The notes under the pieces: model-generated
The model's database searches: none
What the model saw: only the letters and a program-made list of their open reading frames with translations
What the model was told of the DNA's origin: nothing
In this document: positions 23,620 to 34,654 of the stretch, in pieces
Layout of the letters: each line of letters begins with the position of its first letter
Numbering within the stretch: position 1 is the stretch's first letter
Translations under genes and position numbers: made by a program
DNA from: Henckelia pumila
Lineage: Eukaryota; Streptophyta; Magnoliopsida; Lamiales; Gesneriaceae
DNA: 64,000 bases
NCBI RefSeq assembly: GCF_033568475.1
Contig: NC_133122.1
Location: 181,741,449 to 181,805,448 of the forward strand
Direction of reading: 5' to 3'

Positions 23620-24311
23620 GGATTCATATCAATCAACCAGTCTCAGATTGTCATTGTGGTTCGATGAAAGAGTGGGTGAACTATCATAATCAAGAGTGTG
23701 TGATGCAGTTTTTTATGGAATTGAATGATTCTTATGCTCAAATACGTGCACAGATTCTAATGATTGATCCACTTCCAGTCATTTCCAAGGTGTTTTCACT
23801 TGTTATTCAAGAAGAGCGCCAACGATCAATACATTCTCCTACTTCAAAAATAGTAGTGGATTTGGATACACCTACTGCTATGGCAAGTGTCAGAAAGTTT
23901 TTCAATTCAAAGGGAAGGAATGGTGGTCTTCTTTGTTCCCACTGTGGGTTTACCAATCATACAGTTGACAGGTGTTTTAAGCTTCATGGTTTTCCTCTTG
24001 GGCATCCAAAGTATACTCCGAAACAAGTCCATGAAAAGGTTCAGGCCTATCAAACTTCTGTTACAAATGAAAGTGGTTCCTCAAGAACTTCCACTGATAG
24101 TTTATGTGAGTATCTTTTCTTGTCAAGAACACCCCCATCATGGATCAACAACAACAAGAGTCAATGGTTTCCTGTTTCAATGGTATTTACTCTATCTCCT
24201 ATTTTTCCTGCTATTCAGCGTCTGGATTGGGTGATAGACACTAGAGCTACTCACCATATATGTTGCTCTATGTCCTTGTTCACTACATCCATACCTTTTA
24301 CTTCCAAATAA
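23620..24311 (+). pseudogene. C2 gag fragment with CCHC knuckle
   Basis: In frame from QPVSDCHCGSMKEW through MQFFMELNDSYAQIRAQIL and VISKVFSLVIQEERQR to the knuckle CSHCGFTNHTVDRCFKLHG (23935-23990). It reads on towards the protease-like segment (DWVIDTRATHHIC, about 24225-24265; the family's Asp-Thr-Gly reads Asp-Thr-Arg here). The N-terminal capsid part is missing. Confidence 0.82.
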
Positions 24312-24715
24312 CCTTTCCATCAAAGTTACACATATTGGTACTGTCCAGTTATCGAATGATCTCATTCTTCATGATGTATTGTATGTGCCACAATTTCATT
24401 TCAATATACTTTCCATTAATTCTCTTACCAAGATACTCCCTTGTTCAGTCTTCTTTGTTTCAAATTTTTGTCAAATCCAGGACATCCACAAGACCAAGGT
24501 GATTGGTACTTCCAAATAACCTTTTCATCAAAGTTACACATATTGGTACTGTCCAGTTATCGAATGATCTCATTCTTCATGATGTATTGTATGTGCCACA
24601 ATTTCATTTCAATTTACTTTCCATTATTTCTCTTACAAAGATTCTCCCTTGCTTAGTCTTCTTTGTTTCAAATTTTTTTCAAATCCAGGACATCCACAAG
24701 ACCAGGGTGATTGGG
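24300..24715 (+). repeat. 208-bp tandem duplication inside C2 pol
   Basis: The segment beginning ACTTCCAAATAACC occurs at 24300 and again at 24508. The two copies run in parallel to GACATCCACAAGACCA(A/G)GG with a few mismatches. It covers the coding stretch VTHIGTVQLSNDLILHDV and breaks the frame, because 208 is not a multiple of three. Confidence 0.92.
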
Positions 24716-25690
24716 ATGGGTAATAGAGTTGAAAAATTATACGTATTCAAAAAACCAGAGGACTCTTCTCCAATACCTCAAATAATTTGTAATACAGCTA
24801 GCCCTATCAAAAATCTGTGGCATTTTCACATGAGGCATCCCTCTTTTGTTAAAATTTATGTTCTTAGTGAAAAATTTTGTTTCATTCCTGTAAAAGATAC
24901 TGATACACATTGTTCCATTTTCCATTTATCAAAACAAAAGCGATTAACTTTTATCGCCCATAATAATGTTTGTGAATCCATTTTTCAGCTTATACACGTT
25001 GATGTTTGGGGTCCTTTTAATCCTATCATAGTCGAAGGGTATAAATACTTTCTTACCATAGTTGATGATCACTCTAGGTTCACCTGGATTTATATGATGT
25101 AAGCCAAGTCTGATGTTCAACCTATTTCTTCTGTTTTTTTTTATCAAATAGTGCTTACTCAATTTGGAACTCAAATTAAAGGAGTTCGAAGTGATAATGC
25201 ACCAAAACTTTCATTCACTGATTTCTTCCAACAGAAGGGAATTATTCACTTTTATTCATGTGTTGAAAGACCTCAACAAAACTCTGTTGTTGAAAGAAAA
25301 CATCAACACATTCTTAATGTAGCTAGAGCTCTTCTTTTTCAATCTAACTTGCCTCTCGTATATTGGAGAGACTGTGTTCTTACAAATATATACTTAATCA
25401 ACCGTACACCTTCACACATCCTTGGAAACAAATCACCATTCGAACTGTTTTATCAGAAAGCTCCATCATATTCTCATTTGAAAGTTTTAGGATGTTTATG
25501 TTATGTTTTTACACTTCCATCTTCTAGAGATAAATTCTCTCCTCGAGCTATTAAGTCTGTTTTCATAGGTTATCCTTCTGGTTATAAATGTTTTAAGTTG
25601 ATTAATTTGGACAAAAATACACGCCCTTTATTTCTAGGGATGTCATTTTTCATGAGGATTCATTTCCTTTCAAAACTTCATCTTCTTCTC
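24503..25690 (+). pseudogene. C2 integrase
   Basis: Pre-integrase NLWHFHMRHPSFVKIYVLS; catalytic Asp in LIHVDVWGPFNPI, second Asp in GVRSDNAPKLSFTDFF, and Glu in QQNSVVERKHQHILNV. The C-terminal part reads FELFYQKAPSYSHLKVLGC and KSVFIGYPSGYKCFKL. A TAA near 25100 interrupts the frame between about 25102 and 25151, and further frame changes follow after 25690. The zinc-binding CxxC reads as HCSIFHL, one Cys short. Confidence 0.85.
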
Positions 25691-26242
25691 TGTCTTCAGA
25701 TTTTTTTTCTGAAAGTTTTCTTCCTTTCTTTCCTCAAGATAATCCAAACCAATGTTCTCGATCTCGTCGCTCTGTTACTACACCCCATCATTTATGAGAT
25801 TATCATTGTTATACTGTTGTCTCTCCTTTTTATTCATCCACTGCTCATCCTTTATGCTATTTTCTTACTGACACTAGATTGTCTTCTTCTTATCGTGTTT
25901 TTGTGCATAGTATTTCTTCTATCATTGATCAGATACTTATTCTCAAGATGTTTCTCTTCCTGAATGGCGATGTGCTATGACTGAGGAACTTTGAGCTTTA
26001 GAACAAAATGGCACTTGGTCTATAGTTTTCATTACCTTAGGGGAAATCTGTTGTTGGCTGTCGTTGGGTGTACAAGGCCAAATTTTCCGCTGATGGTTCT
26101 TTACAGCGTTATAAAGCTCGTTTATTTGCAAAAGGTTATATACAACAAGAAGGTATTGATTACATCGAGACTTTTCCCCTGTTTCTAAACTTGTTACAGT
26201 CAAGGTTATGATTGCTTTGGCTGCTGCTCGGGGCTGGTTCTT

Positions 26243-27640
26243 TTATAAGTGCATTTGTGTGCATTATTTTATATCTATTTTGCATGCATTCATATGGTCT
26301 CATATTGATTTATGTGCATTTTTATGTGATTTATTGATTATATGTGCATTTCACTCTCCGGGTTAATTTTGTAGGAAAATGGATTTTTGAAGAATGAACT
26401 AAGGAGCAACAATGGTCAAAAAATAATTTTTTATTTTAAAGAGATCCAAATCCGATCTCCACCATTCAAATTAAGTTCAAGATGTTTTAAAGTTGATGCC
26501 CAAATTTTGAATCGATTCGACGGCTAGAACTCGAGATATGATTTTTTCAAGAAAACTGCGCGCTGGAAAGACACATGCACGGACCCAGGCACGGAACTAG
26601 AATGGGGACCGTGCATGTCGCGAAATTTTTTAGAATTGGGGCAAAAGTGTGCTCGCTCGAGCGCATATTTATGCGCTCAAGCAAGAATTCGCACAAAATA
26701 AGAAAAAAATACAGATTTTGGAAATTAAAACTCTTAACTTCTCGGGCTTTATAATTTTGTGGGCTTTTCAATATATAAAAATAGAAGATAAAAGAGCAGA
26801 TTCGGGGGTTCCAAACGCAAATATCTGGAGGCGGCTAGGAAGCTTGGAGATTGAAGATCTGCTCCATCTTCTTCAGAGTTTTTCCTTCTTTTCTTCTTCT
26901 TCTTTTTATTTTTGAATTATTGTTTCCAATTATTGATTAGATTTTCTTCAACCAAGACAGCGTGATTGGGCCCAAAAAATTTATGTAGAAAACTTGGATG
27001 TTTGTTTGTGATTTTTTAGACTTGATTTTATTTATTGATTGTTAGATTTATATTTGTCTTGTGAATAGTCTGATCAACTATTTGCTTGCATGTTAATCGG
27101 TTCCAAGTCGACAGATGAGGAATTGATTTTGATCATTCTGATAGCTAACACATGGTAAAACCGACTAGAAATAGAATTCGATTTCAGTGTGCGGTTTAGA
27201 TGAAAACTGAATTTTCACAAATATTTAATGCACTCAAATTTGATTAGAATTATGAAAAATTAATCCGTCAATATTTGAGTAGGTTTGATTGTTCTATAAA
27301 TAGACCTTTGAATATTTTGGAGAATTCCCGTAATCTAAGATTAAATCTGAGTCCTGAATTGGCTACATGTTACATGATTTGTTAAGTACCTGTGTGTGTC
27401 TTGGTTGTCTTAATTTAATTATATTTATCTTTCAGTTATTTTAATTCTTATTATTTTTTAGTAATTAAATTTTTATTTAATTTGTTGCATCCTTCTTTAT
27501 TATTTTTGTCTAGATTAAGTAAAATAATTAATTCTTGAGAATTGACTACAGTCCCTGTGGGATCGATACTTGGACTTTTTGTCCACTTTACTATTACTTG
27601 ACCTAGTGCACTTGCTAGTAAATACCGAATTAAGCGGTCA
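26243..27640 (+). repeat. TR-GAG-like element, left LTR
   Basis: About 1398 bp, starting TTATAAGTGCATT (TGATAAGTACATT in the right copy) and ending ...GCGGTCA six bases before the primer site. A CpG-rich cluster (26555-26700), including CACGGACCC and a GCTCGCTCGAGCGCAT hairpin, precedes a TATA box (ATATATAAAAATAG, 26771-26784). Confidence 0.82.
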
Positions 27641-27646
27641 AGTTTT

Positions 27647-27665
27647 TGGCGCCGTTGCCAGAGAT
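27647..27665 (+). other. Primer binding site, tRNA-Asp type
   Basis: TGGCGCCGTTGCCAGAGAT just inside the left LTR matches the Asp-tRNA-type primer site known from Athila-like elements, with one mismatch (A where G is usual). Confidence 0.8.
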
Positions 27666-27772
27666 TGTTTGATTAATATTATGATAGATTATTTGCTTGA
27701 GACTAGACATTTTTTTTCTATCTTTTCGTTCCTTTGCTTAATTTTTAATTTTATTTTTATTCTCTTTTACTT

Positions 27773-28610
27773 GTGAGGTACTTGGAGATGGATCATCGAC
27801 GGGTATTAACAATTTTTGGCCAGCAATACTCGGAGCCATTCTATGTTGCCTGGGGGAGATTCAATGATTTGGCAAACAAATTTCGATACCATGATTTGTC
27901 AAACTACACGCTAACTCAGATTTTCTATGGTGGTTTGGATGTGCCAACAAGACATAGGTAGATTATGGAGCTTTGGCCACTGGCAGTCATTTGTTCAGTA
28001 GAGATCACGACAGTGCTACGCACCTGTTAAATGATATGGCAAATTTTGACTATTGTGATCCTTCACTTGAGTGTTGGAGTCACCAATATCCTCCAGAATT
28101 CAATCCCAAAAATTTTGCGAAGCAACCATCGGATTATCAAGAAGAGTGTATCGGGCATTTTGAAGATCATGTGACTCATTTGAAGAACATTGTACGACAA
28201 CAGACATAAATAAATAAGTTCTTAGAAAGCCGCATCAACTTTTGAGTTTCTTAGATGAGCAGATTGAGCGTTTTATAGAACCACTTTCTGAGATATATCC
28301 AGAGAATGAAGTAATTGCGCCAAATCATGAAGAAATAATTTTTGAATAATTTTTAATTGAAGAGGAGTCAAACGTGACATTGGAGGAGGAAATATACAAG
28401 GCGAAAGATTTGACCTCGTCAATGGTCTTCACATGCACACTATTAGAAGATTCGTTCTTTCCATTAACGCCAACTCCACAGTATTACATCCTCGATGAGC
28501 TTCAGCCTAGATTCGGAGTCTCCTTCCAAAATAATCAGTTCATGAAGAGTATTGTTGGACCGACGAGCTTACAAAGTCAATATCACACCAAGATTGAGGG
28601 CGCATGAAAT
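27773..28610 (+). pseudogene. TR-GAG-like gag remnant
   Basis: 27773-27958 encodes a Retrotrans_gag segment (SEPFYVAWGRFNDLANKF, TLTQIFYGGLDVPTRHR) ending at a TAG. The next frame (27973-28206) continues with SRDHDSATHLLNDMANFDYC and a C-terminal helix-rich region. 28374-28607 is a third open stretch (FTCTLLEDSFFPLTPTP) of unknown role. No protease, RT or integrase follows. 28610-29999 is non-coding and AT-rich, with TTTGTTT runs. Confidence 0.72.
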
Positions 28611-29999
28611 CAAGGCCCATATGTAGAATCGTATGATTCTTACTATGGGCGGCAACCGCTCTTTGATGGTTGCTACTGTAAAGTTGGACGATAGACTATA
28701 AATTTAGTGCTGACTGTGAGGCAACCCAGTGTTTTCTTTCTTTTATCTATTTTTGTTATTTTCTTTTCTATTATTTATTTATTTTTATTTTTTTGCTAAT
28801 CCAACGTCTTACCCGCCGCCTTTGTATGTGCAGTATGTTGCCCGGATAAGTGAAGTTACTGTTGGAGTTCTAAAGCCGGAGGAAGACGCAGACGCATAAA
28901 CCAGGGGAGTGTTATTTTTGTTTTCATTGTGTTTTTGTTTGTTTTGCATTTGTTTGTTTGTTTCTGCATTCTGTTCATTGTATCTAAAGCATTGAGGGCA
29001 ATGCTTTGGATAAGTATGGGAGGTAGTCTAGTTTTTATGTTTTTATTTTTGTTGTGTTTGTGTTGCATCTGTCATATTTTAGTTTGTTTGCATCTCGTTC
29101 TTTTTCGTAAATTGTTTGCATGCATGTTAAGTAGGATATTAAATGGGAGCCAATGATGATATGAAGCTAGAAAAATGAATTTTTTTTGTGAGAACGTGTT
29201 ACCCTTGACTTGACATGAGAAATCTTAGGTTGAACCGTGAATATTTTTAAGCACTCCTGTTAGACCAGTGAATTGTAGCGAAAAAATTGATGATGTTTGT
29301 GTCTGTTTGACCATTGCACAATACTAGGTGTTTAGTGATCTCAATTGTATCCTGTGAATTCTAAAGTTCTTCTGACAATTGCACTTATGATCTTGGGCAC
29401 ACCAAAATTTTTGAAAAATTAAAAATTGATAAAATCTTTGAAAAATTCAGCTCCATCCGGGTCAATGATGAGAAATTGAAATCCTAATTACCTTGTTCTT
29501 GACTAAGTTTACGGGTGAATGGGGGTTGATGCTCCATCCAGGCTATAGACGAGGGGATTGAAATCCGAATTCTATCACAGTTATAGCTAAGTTTGCGGAT
29601 AATTATTGGGGCTTAAAAATATCGGGTGCAAAATCCGGCGGTGCGTAATAATTTATCTCAAGGAAGGTGTGTTTTGTTAGAGGTAATTGGGAGAAATTGA
29701 TGCATACAAGTGACCTTTGTACTGATGTGTTAATAGGTCTCTAAGCAGTCTTAAAACGGATTCTATAAAAGTTGCATGAAACTGGAATGACAGTTCACAC
29801 ACACACGTTCACACAAAACCGATGGTGTATTGTGGAGAGTCAAGGGTGTTTTAATTTGGAATGGAACTTCTCTGAGGCAAATTCCCATGAATATTTCCTA
29901 CTTCTGTTTTTGTTGTTTTGTTGTGTGTTTATTGCATTGGCTGTCTTGCTCGAGGGCGAGCAAGATTTAAGTATTTTTTTATGTGCTTTTTTATGTGCT

Positions 30000-31058
30000 T
30001 GATAAGTACATTTTGTGTGCATTATTTTATACCTATTTTGCATGCATTCAAATGATGTCATATTGTTTTATGTGCTTTTTTATGTGATTTATTGATTATA
30101 TGTGCATTTCACTCTCCGGGTTAATTTTGTAGGAAAATGGATTTTTGAAAGAATGAACTACGGAGCAACAATGGTCAAAAAATCATTTTTTATTTTAGAT
30201 TGATCTAAATCCGATCTTGACCGTTCAAAATGAAGATCAAGATGTTTTGAAGTTGTTGTCCAAATTTCGGATCGATCCGACGACTAGAACTCGAGATATG
30301 ATTTTTTTAAGAAAACAGCGAGCTGGAAAAGACACATGCACGGACCCAGGCACGGACCTAGAACGGGGTCCGTGCAAGTCGCGAAATTTTTTAGAATTGG
30401 GGCAGAAGTATGCTCGCTCGAGCGCATCTTTATGCGTTCGAGCGAGAATTCGCACAAAATAAGAAAACAATACAGATTTTGGAAATTAAAACTCTCAACT
30501 TCTCGGGCTTTATAATTTCGTGGGCTTTTCAAACCATATAAATAGAAGATAAAAGAGCAGATTCGGGGGTTCCAAACTCAAATATCTGAAGGCGGCTATG
30601 AAGCTTGGAGATTGAAGATCTGCTCCATCTTCTTCAGAGTTTTTCCTTCTTTTCTTCTTCTTCTTTTTTATTTTTGAATTAGTGTTTCCAATTATTGAGT
30701 AGATTTTCTTCAACCAAGACGACGTGATTGAGCCAAAAAAATTATGTAGAAAACTTGGATGTTTGTTTGGGATTTTTTAGACTTGATTTTATTTTATTGA
30801 TTGTTAGATTTATATTTGTCTTGTGAATAGTCTAATCAAATGTTTCCTTGCATGTTAATCGGTTCCAAGTCGACAGAGGAGGAATTGATTTTGATCATTC
30901 TGATAGTTAACACATGGTAAAACCGACTAAAAGTAGAATTCGGTTTCAGTGTGCGGTTTTAGATGAAAACTGAATTTTCACAAATATTTAATGCACTCAA
31001 ATTTGATTAGAATTACGAAAAATTAATCCGTCAATATTTAAGTAGGTTTGATTGTTCT
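30000..31058 (+). repeat. TR-GAG-like element, right LTR, 3' part deleted
   Basis: Starts TGATAAGTACATTTTGTG and runs parallel to 26243 onward to TTTGATTGTTCTA, where homology to the left LTR stops at about 31058. TATA box CATATAAATAG at 30535-30545. The upstream CpG-rich cluster is at 30310-30455, with a hairpin of GCTCGCTCGAGCGCAT (30412-30427) and ATGCGTTCGAGCGAG. Confidence 0.85.
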
Positions 31059-31382
31059 AATTGTGAAATCATGTGGATTCGATCTTTGCTCAAGGATTTT
31101 GGAATACAAGATGATGCACCAGCAGTGCTATTTTGTGATAGTCAAGATGCCATACACATTGGATCTAATCCTATCTTTCACAAACGAACAAAACACATCG
31201 ATATTGATTGTCATCTCGTGCGTGAACAAGTGCAAGCCGGGGTTGTCAAATTGATGCATGTGTCCTCAAAATTGCAACTTGCTGATCTATTTACCAAACC
31301 TTTGTTACCATCAAGATTCAGAGTGCTTCTTGCCAAGATGGGAGTGCATAATATACACTCTTCTCTTGAGGGGGAGTATTAG
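31059..31382 (+). pseudogene. C2 RNase H, right part of the split element
   Basis: The frame encodes the C-terminal copia RNase [51 protein letters not shown], ending LEGEY with TAG at 31380-31382. The polypurine tract GAGGGGGAG overlaps its last codons. Between the RT start at 26242 and this point most of RT is missing, beyond what the inserted element explains. Confidence 0.85.
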
Positions 31383-31570
31383 ATTTGGAGTGTTGCTTAG
31401 CTGTAACTTTGCTTACGTGTAATAGCTTAGTCAGCAAGTTTATTGACTCATCTAATTAGTTTGTTAGTTGAGATTAGTATAAAAGGATGTAATCGATTAC
31501 TGTTTTTGTAATTTTTGCGCTTCTTCAATGAATAATGTTGCTTTTTCAATATATGTTCCTATAACTTGTT
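31377..31570 (+). repeat. C2 3' LTR (approximate)
   Basis: TATTAGATTTGGAG directly follows the purine tract. A TATA-like TATAAAAGG lies at 31480-31488. The 3' edge near CCTATAAC is estimated because the 5' LTR is absent. 31571-31952 is AT-rich with nothing recognisable. Confidence 0.55.
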
Positions 31571-31952
31571 TTGTTGTTTATTAATAAAATAAATTTTATT
31601 GAATTGTATCTAGGTTGAGATTTAAGGTTAGGCGTTTGGGTAAATCATTACTGTTCTTGAAAATTTAGAGGGTGCAACCACCGGTCCTCTTGACTCCATC
31701 CATTTTTCCATGTATTAGAACTAATTAATTGACCACAAGAATTCGTGCATATTTCAACTAATTACATGGAAACGTGGTCACTTTTTTGAAGTAACTCTTT
31801 AATTCTTTCGACATTAGATTCAAGAAATATTTATTTCAAATTTAGGAAAAATTATTCTAATTTGGTGGGGAACTCAGAATCGTTTGCAAGTCCAAGTTTT
31901 GGCTATAAGGAATGTAAGTTCATTGTGTGAACTAATTAATGTGAACTACTTA

Positions 31953-32206
31953 TCTATACTACATATAAAAAATATGTCTCTTAGACAAAAAGACACCGTC
32001 TTTTTTTTTTTTTTCTAAAATTGTTTTTGTATGATATAGATATCACACTTTTGTTTTTTTTTTCTTTTTTTTTTAATTTCTAGATTTCAAATTAATGTTT
32101 AATCCATCGGTAATTTATAGAACTATGATATTACTAATATTTGAATATAAATTAAATTAATTAAATAAAATTATACAAGCGCGCAATACGTGCACCGATA
32201 CACTAG
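31953..32206 (+). mobile_element. Short non-autonomous Helitron
   Basis: Begins TCTATACTACATATAAAA and ends ACACTAG between a flanking A (31952) and T (32207). A small hairpin GCGC-AATAC-GTGC (32181-32193) lies about 10 bases before the CTAG end. TC start, CTRR end, subterminal hairpin and A/T insertion are the Helitron hallmarks. No coding capacity. Confidence 0.65.
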
Positions 32207-32325
32207 TACTTGCTTAAAATTTATATGCGTTGGCTGGCCATGCCCAAATTAAATGTATTATCCACTTATATGGGCATTTCTAATCAATTCTTCAATCGAG
32301 GGGCAAATTTATTACATAAAAATTC

Positions 32326-32408
32326 TTGTGAGACGGTTTTATGGACCAATTTTATGAGATAGATATTCTATTTGAGTTATAAATGAAAAAATATTTTTGT
32401 ATGTCAAA

Positions 32409-32470
<62 letters not shown>

Positions 32471-32511
32471 GTTGATCCGTCTCACGGATCCATAAGACTG
32501 TCTCGTAACAG
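32326..32511. mobile_element. MITE with imperfect TIRs and an internal TTA microsatellite
   Basis: The left end TGTGAGACGGTTTTATGGA and the inverted right end TGTTACGAGACAGTCTTATGG pair imperfectly over about 20 bp. The GAGACGGTCTCA-like end is a common plant MITE terminus. The core is (TTA)n at 32409-32470. Confidence 0.55.
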
Positions 32512-33389
32512 ACCTACTAAAGAAATTATAAGGTTACGCTTGGATATCTATTTGATTATTTGGATGAATTTATTTTGAATGAATTTCTAATCAACAACTC
32601 TCTTAAAGTGCGTTTGAATTAAGAAGCTACAAAAATATTTTTTTTATAAAAAAATAAGTGTTTTTATTGTTTCAAATATATTTGGATAGATTTGAAGTTC
32701 TTTTAAAAGCACTTAATTAAACCAAAATAATGTTTTTATAAAAACTCATATTTTTAGCTATTAAAAGCACTTTTTTTTAAAAATGCAACTTAAAAAAATA
32801 TTTTCAATCTATTTATCCAACACAAATTTATTACATTTTTTTTTTTTTTGCTTAAAAAAATACTTTTAAAAGCTAACTTAAAAAATCACTTTTAAAGTAA
32901 AATTCTTCTGTATCCAAACTGTTAATTTACGTTAATACAATTATGATTTTGACGGATTTTAATCTATATTATATATAAAAACAGAGTTTTTACTAAAAAT
33001 AGTAGTTTTTCGCTAAAAGTTTGATAATATAAATGGAATTTTTTCCAGTATTACTATATATATGCCTACCATATTGAATAAATTAAATCAATATTTTTTT
33101 GACTGAATTAAACCGATACTTTTAAAAGAGAAATTGAATTTAAAGTCCATATTTATAAAAAAATTTAATTTCCATATTAATTGTATTATTTTAATTAATT
33201 TTTATTTGACTAATTTTATATATTTAATTATGTATCACTTACAAATAATAATAATGTAATAGTTATCATTTTTTTATAGACGTGAAAATATTGGTTTATC
33301 AATCATTATTATATGTATTACAAGAGTTTTTGTTATATTTGAAAAATTATAACAAAAATAATTACAATAAAATAAAATATTTATCAATA

Positions 33390-34005
33390 TGATAATGTAT
33401 CAATTTTCAGTTCAAATTGAAATTTGAATAGAAGTTATCGCTACAAATAAATTTTAGATTTGTTGTGTCCATATAAATGTGAAAATTCCATGATAAATGC
33501 TATATGTTACCAATGTACCTATTTTTAGTTCTAAATTTGAAATTTGATTGGATATTATCGATATTTTTTATTTTCATTTAATTTTATTTGTCTATATATA
33601 TTTAACATTTTCATTAATGTTATATATGATATATTCGGTTCAAAATTTGAAAGTTCATCGTATATTTTAATATTTTTTTTAATTGCAGCTAATTTTTGTG
33701 TTCATATATACTATATATAATAAGTTTATTTCAAAATGTAGTAAGTTTCCGTCAAAACCTAATTACTAAAAGCAGAATGGTGATTAATGATGATGATGAT
33801 GATTTTCGGTTCAAATTTTGAAATTCAATTGGACATTATCACTATTTTTAAATTTCGATTAGTTTTTTGTGTAAAAATATCCATAAATATTATATATAAT
33901 AATGTACCAAATTTTCGATTTAAACTTTGAAATTTGATATAATGTTATCATTATTATTTAATATCGATTAATTTTTGTGTTTCAATTTGTATATGAAAAT
34001 ATCAT

Positions 34006-34074
<69 letters not shown>

Positions 34075-34180
34075 TCCCAACTTTCGGTTCAAAATTTGAA
34101 ATTTTATCAGATTTTATCACTAATTTTTTTATTTCAGTTAATTTTTTAATGTATACATATATATATATATATATATCCCT
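33390..34180. repeat. Degenerate ~130-150 bp tandem repeats with an (AAT)n tract
   Basis: A unit of the form 'AATGTACCAATTTTCGGTTC', then AAATTTGAAATTTGAT, TATTATC, and a run ending TTAATTTTTGTG, recurs about six times with drift. (AAT)n lies at 34008-34073. The surrounding 32512-33390 is AT-rich with no gene seen. Confidence 0.55.
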
Positions 34181-34251
34181 ATATATAAAGAATCTCCCCC
34201 TTAGACATCATCTTTTAAATTGCCGAAATTGCCCTTATGTAATATAAATAT

Positions 34252-34295
34252 GAGTAACACTCCTGTGCAACTGTTTCACGGATCTAATCCGTGAA
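34252..34295 (+). repeat. 44-bp direct repeat, copy 1, with internal palindrome
   Basis: GAGTAACACTCCTGTGCAAC continues into the perfect hairpin TTTCACGGAT-CTA-ATCCGTGAAA (the last base of the second arm falls just outside the repeat). An identical 44-bp copy is at 35259-35302. The pair brackets the NLR fragment and may be remnants of transposon termini. Confidence 0.85.
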
Positions 34296-34654
34296 ACGGG
34301 TCAGTCCATTTATAATTCAAATAACCCGTAAGTCTATTCGGATCTTCAGAATATTAGGGATTTTCACTCCGCGTCACTTCCCGAATTCCGCCGCCTTGCT
34401 TGAAGAGAAGAAAGGTAATCTTCGTTCTCAATTCTTTTCCTCTCGCAACTTAATCTCTCTTTCATTTCAATTTTTCTTCACTATCATGTTTAAATCTTCC
34501 ACGCGCAAGATTTCTAGTTTCATCACTAATTTTCGTACAAAATTAGGGTTCTTAATTTTAAAATTCGGCATTGAGGACTCGGGACTCGAAAGCCTCTCAG
34601 ATCCACTGATTCAAAGTCGAGGTATGTGTTTTCATGACATCAATCCTCAATTAT

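Larger units (their letters stand above)
23598..26242 (+). mobile_element. Ty1/copia element C2, left part (truncated gag to start of RT)
   Basis: The element starts mid-gag with no 5' LTR or primer site, so it was truncated on the left. It continues through a zinc knuckle, a 208-bp tandem duplication, pre-integrase, integrase, and the beginning of RT ([16 protein letters not shown], about 26130-26170; then ALAAARGWF in another frame). At 26243 it is interrupted by the TR-GAG-like element. The 3' end of the same type of element (RNase H, LTR) resumes at 31059 after a deletion. Confidence 0.85.
26243..31058 (+). mobile_element. Gag-only gypsy-derived element (TR-GAG-like), right LTR truncated
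   Basis: Left LTR 26243-27640 and right LTR 30000-31058 are collinear (GTGTGCATTATTTTAT near the start of both). The primer site TGGCGCCGTTGCCAGAG follows the left LTR. The internal domain is only 2.36 kb, with gag remnants and no pol. The lineage looks like Athila/Tat-type gypsy from the primer site and gag. Gag-only elements of this kind are described as TR-GAG/LARD-like and depend on partners in trans. The element sits in C2 RT; the right LTR lacks its last ~350 bp, where C2 RNase H sequence takes over at 31059. Confidence 0.8.

Noticed and set aside
30217-30713. Several short frames in the right TR-GAG-like LTR
   Set aside because: The same region in the left LTR has different frames and stops; these are chance openings in LTR sequence.
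34008-34073. Reading the (AAT)n tract as a poly-Asn protein
   Set aside because: The open frame is produced by the microsatellite alone, with no domain or codon bias around it.
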